Source: Sympetrum striolatum
Taxonomy: Eukaryota; Arthropoda; Insecta; Odonata; Libellulidae
Length of the DNA stretch: 64,000 bases
Reading direction: 5' to 3'
NCBI GenBank assembly: GCA_947579665.1
Contig: OX388346.1
Location: 89,158,615-89,222,614 of the forward strand
The notes beneath the pieces were generated by a model, which was given only the letters and a program-made list of their open reading frames with translations, searched no databases and had not been told where the DNA came from. Positions 62,646 to 64,000 of the stretch are shown one piece after another (positions within the stretch are counted from its first letter, which is position 1; each line of letters begins with the position of its first letter). The translations under genes and the position numbers were made by a program.

Positions 62646-62687
<42 letters not shown>

Positions 62688-63268
62688 AGCAGACATCGTT
62701 CCAAAAATGGTCAGAACGTATTCTAGGGACCCAAAAACATGTATTTCGGTTGAAAACTCGAAGTCAAATTCTTTCATGAAAACAATACTTTCTATATACT
62801 ATGAATATCGAAAAAGTAAAAATCCAATTAGTATGAAGGAATTGACCCTAAAATACATTGTATATTGTATGTTTGCAATAACAAAAGTGTTAAATCTTCT
62901 TCCGCTATTCAAAGAGTCTAAACAAGTTCGGTTACAGACCACCCATGGCCATTTTACACTTCCATTATTTCATTGAATTTAAGAAAAAGAAATCCAACAA
63001 AGCAAACCAAAACACAGCTTAAATGTAAAGTAACCACAAGGAAGATCATTGAAATAAATCATATTTCCAGAAATACATCCCACAAACTTCGTCCATGATC
63101 TCTAATTGGAATTATTCCTATAACTAGAATAAAATCTGCTAGTTAAGATGGCAGACATTGGCTGACTCAAGCAAATTGACGAAATCGTATTGCAACTTGT
63201 ATAAAAGAACATATTGACAGTAATTGCAATATCATATCTAAATATATATTATAACTCAAATAAGGCAT
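58973..63268 (+). repeat. Macrosatellite unit C8 (4,296 bp), one module only
   Basis: Shorter than C7 by 781 bp because a single L/R hybrid module replaces the pair. The left part has L marks (CTCAGTGACG, GAAGGACAAAA at 60,466), the right part R marks (GGTACCTTTC at 60,638, GGGGAGGC, AGGACCAGAAG). The switch lies between 60,470 and 60,642. Longest CA tract (18 repeats). Confidence 0.95.
60207..60785 (+). repeat. Hybrid L/R module of C8
   Basis: This is the product of recombination between the two ~790-bp direct repeats inside one unit, or between L and R of two aligned units. All four sub-repeats are kept; the exchange falls in or near the third. The reciprocal product, a unit with three modules, is not in the window. 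Confidence 0.9.
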
Positions 63269-64000
63269 GAAATATATATAAAAAATTATGAACTCACCAG
63301 AATATTATGATCATGTATCCCCAAATCTAGCATAGAGCATTGTGAAAGGAAAAGCCGGAGCAAACATATTTTGAAAAGAGAGGATTTAACAGTACTTCAA
63401 CAGAACGAACGGAAAACCACCACAATTCAACAGAGGCAAACTGGAGCAAGAGCATATGACAAAAATTCCTGATTTTCCCCATCACACCATCTAAATCCAC
63501 TGTATCATACTTGAAACCCAATTAGCATATCATTACCGATTAAAAACATAAATCGACATGATATAACACCATTGAAACTTGATCAAAGAAATAATTAGGT
63601 CTTGCATTGTATTGGTAAACTTAGAGACGCATTTAAAAACAATATATGTAATAATATCTTACGCTGCAGCCACCCTTAAATCAAACAGTGGCTGCCGTCA
63701 TACTTCCCTCGCCCTAAACAGGAGCTGTCGAAAGGCCTCGTACATTCTTCCAATGAATGTCTCCGCCACTTGGTGTCTCTCTTAAGCAACTGTCCCATAC
63801 TGTAGACTGTAGTGGTCCATTTCCACCATTCTCCACTTTACTCCCAAGCTGCAGCACTCTTGAGCTTCTGGCATTATTTGAGGAACATTCAGTGCATAAT
63901 CTCTATATGAATAATAGGACAAATACATAATATATTTATTATAATTATAAATTCCAATTTAAATTCCAGTAATAGCAGCTGATCATATTAGATGATTACA
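63269..64000 (+). repeat. Macrosatellite unit C9, start only
   Basis: The first 732 bp of another unit, cut by the window edge. It carries the C3-type marks GAGCATTGTG and GAGACGCATTT plus private changes (CTTAAATCAAACAG near 63,676, ATTGGTAAAC near 63,611). The array continues beyond the window. Confidence 0.95.

Noticed and set aside
20896..64000. rDNA, 5S, snRNA or histone cluster as the identity of the tandem array
   Set aside because: None of the conserved core sequences of these genes was found on either strand of a unit.

Overview
What this is. The window is non-coding-rich, AT-rich animal nuclear DNA. Pointers are decayed non-LTR retrotransposons with endonuclease and reverse transcriptase, a PIF/Harbinger-like transposase fragment, GT-AG-type splice-like signals, microsatellites, and several satellite families. 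An invertebrate, perhaps an arthropod, fits best, but nothing here fixes the species. I see no rRNA, no intact tRNA, no histone gene and no confidently intact protein gene.

Layout. (1) 1-1,375: transposon debris: a truncated Harbinger-type open frame, a cluster of TATCGATA palindromes, and a frameshifted endonuclease fragment. (2) 1,378-5,285: about 24 diverged monomers of a ~158-bp satellite, with a higher-order duplication about 2.84 kb apart. (3) 5,296-6,572: fragments of an interspersed repeat I call family A, plus a tRNA-like T-arm. (4) 6,573-12,230, minus strand: one GC-rich Tx1/L1-clade retrotransposon, nearly full length but dead. It has two ORFs, both broken, and lesions at four catalytic positions. 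(5) 12,231-20,895: AT-rich repeat debris. It includes arrays of ~167-bp monomers that each carry a T-arm/B-box-like GGTTCGA motif, a long inverted repeat, a perfect 30-bp palindrome, and a duplicated block whose second copy carries an insertion containing family A.

(6) 20,896-64,000: the main object is a macrosatellite of ~5.07-kb units in head-to-tail tandem: a degenerate edge copy (E0), seven full copies (C1-C7), one short copy (C8, 4,296 bp) and the start of another (C9). Each full unit contains a family A copy with a CA tract and two ~790-bp modules (L and R), each built of four hairpin-bearing sub-repeats. The array shows live turnover: a 10.13-kb dimer duplicated almost without change, mosaic variants shared between non-adjacent units, CA-tract length variation, and a hybrid L/R module in C8.

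Gene-like content. On the minus strand of each unit, short coding-looking segments sit next to good splice signals; one three-segment chain would give an 85-residue protein (25,950-26,668 in C1). It resembles no family I know, and one unit carries a frameshift in it, so I treat it as a hypothesis. Nothing in the window can be tied together into a working pathway.
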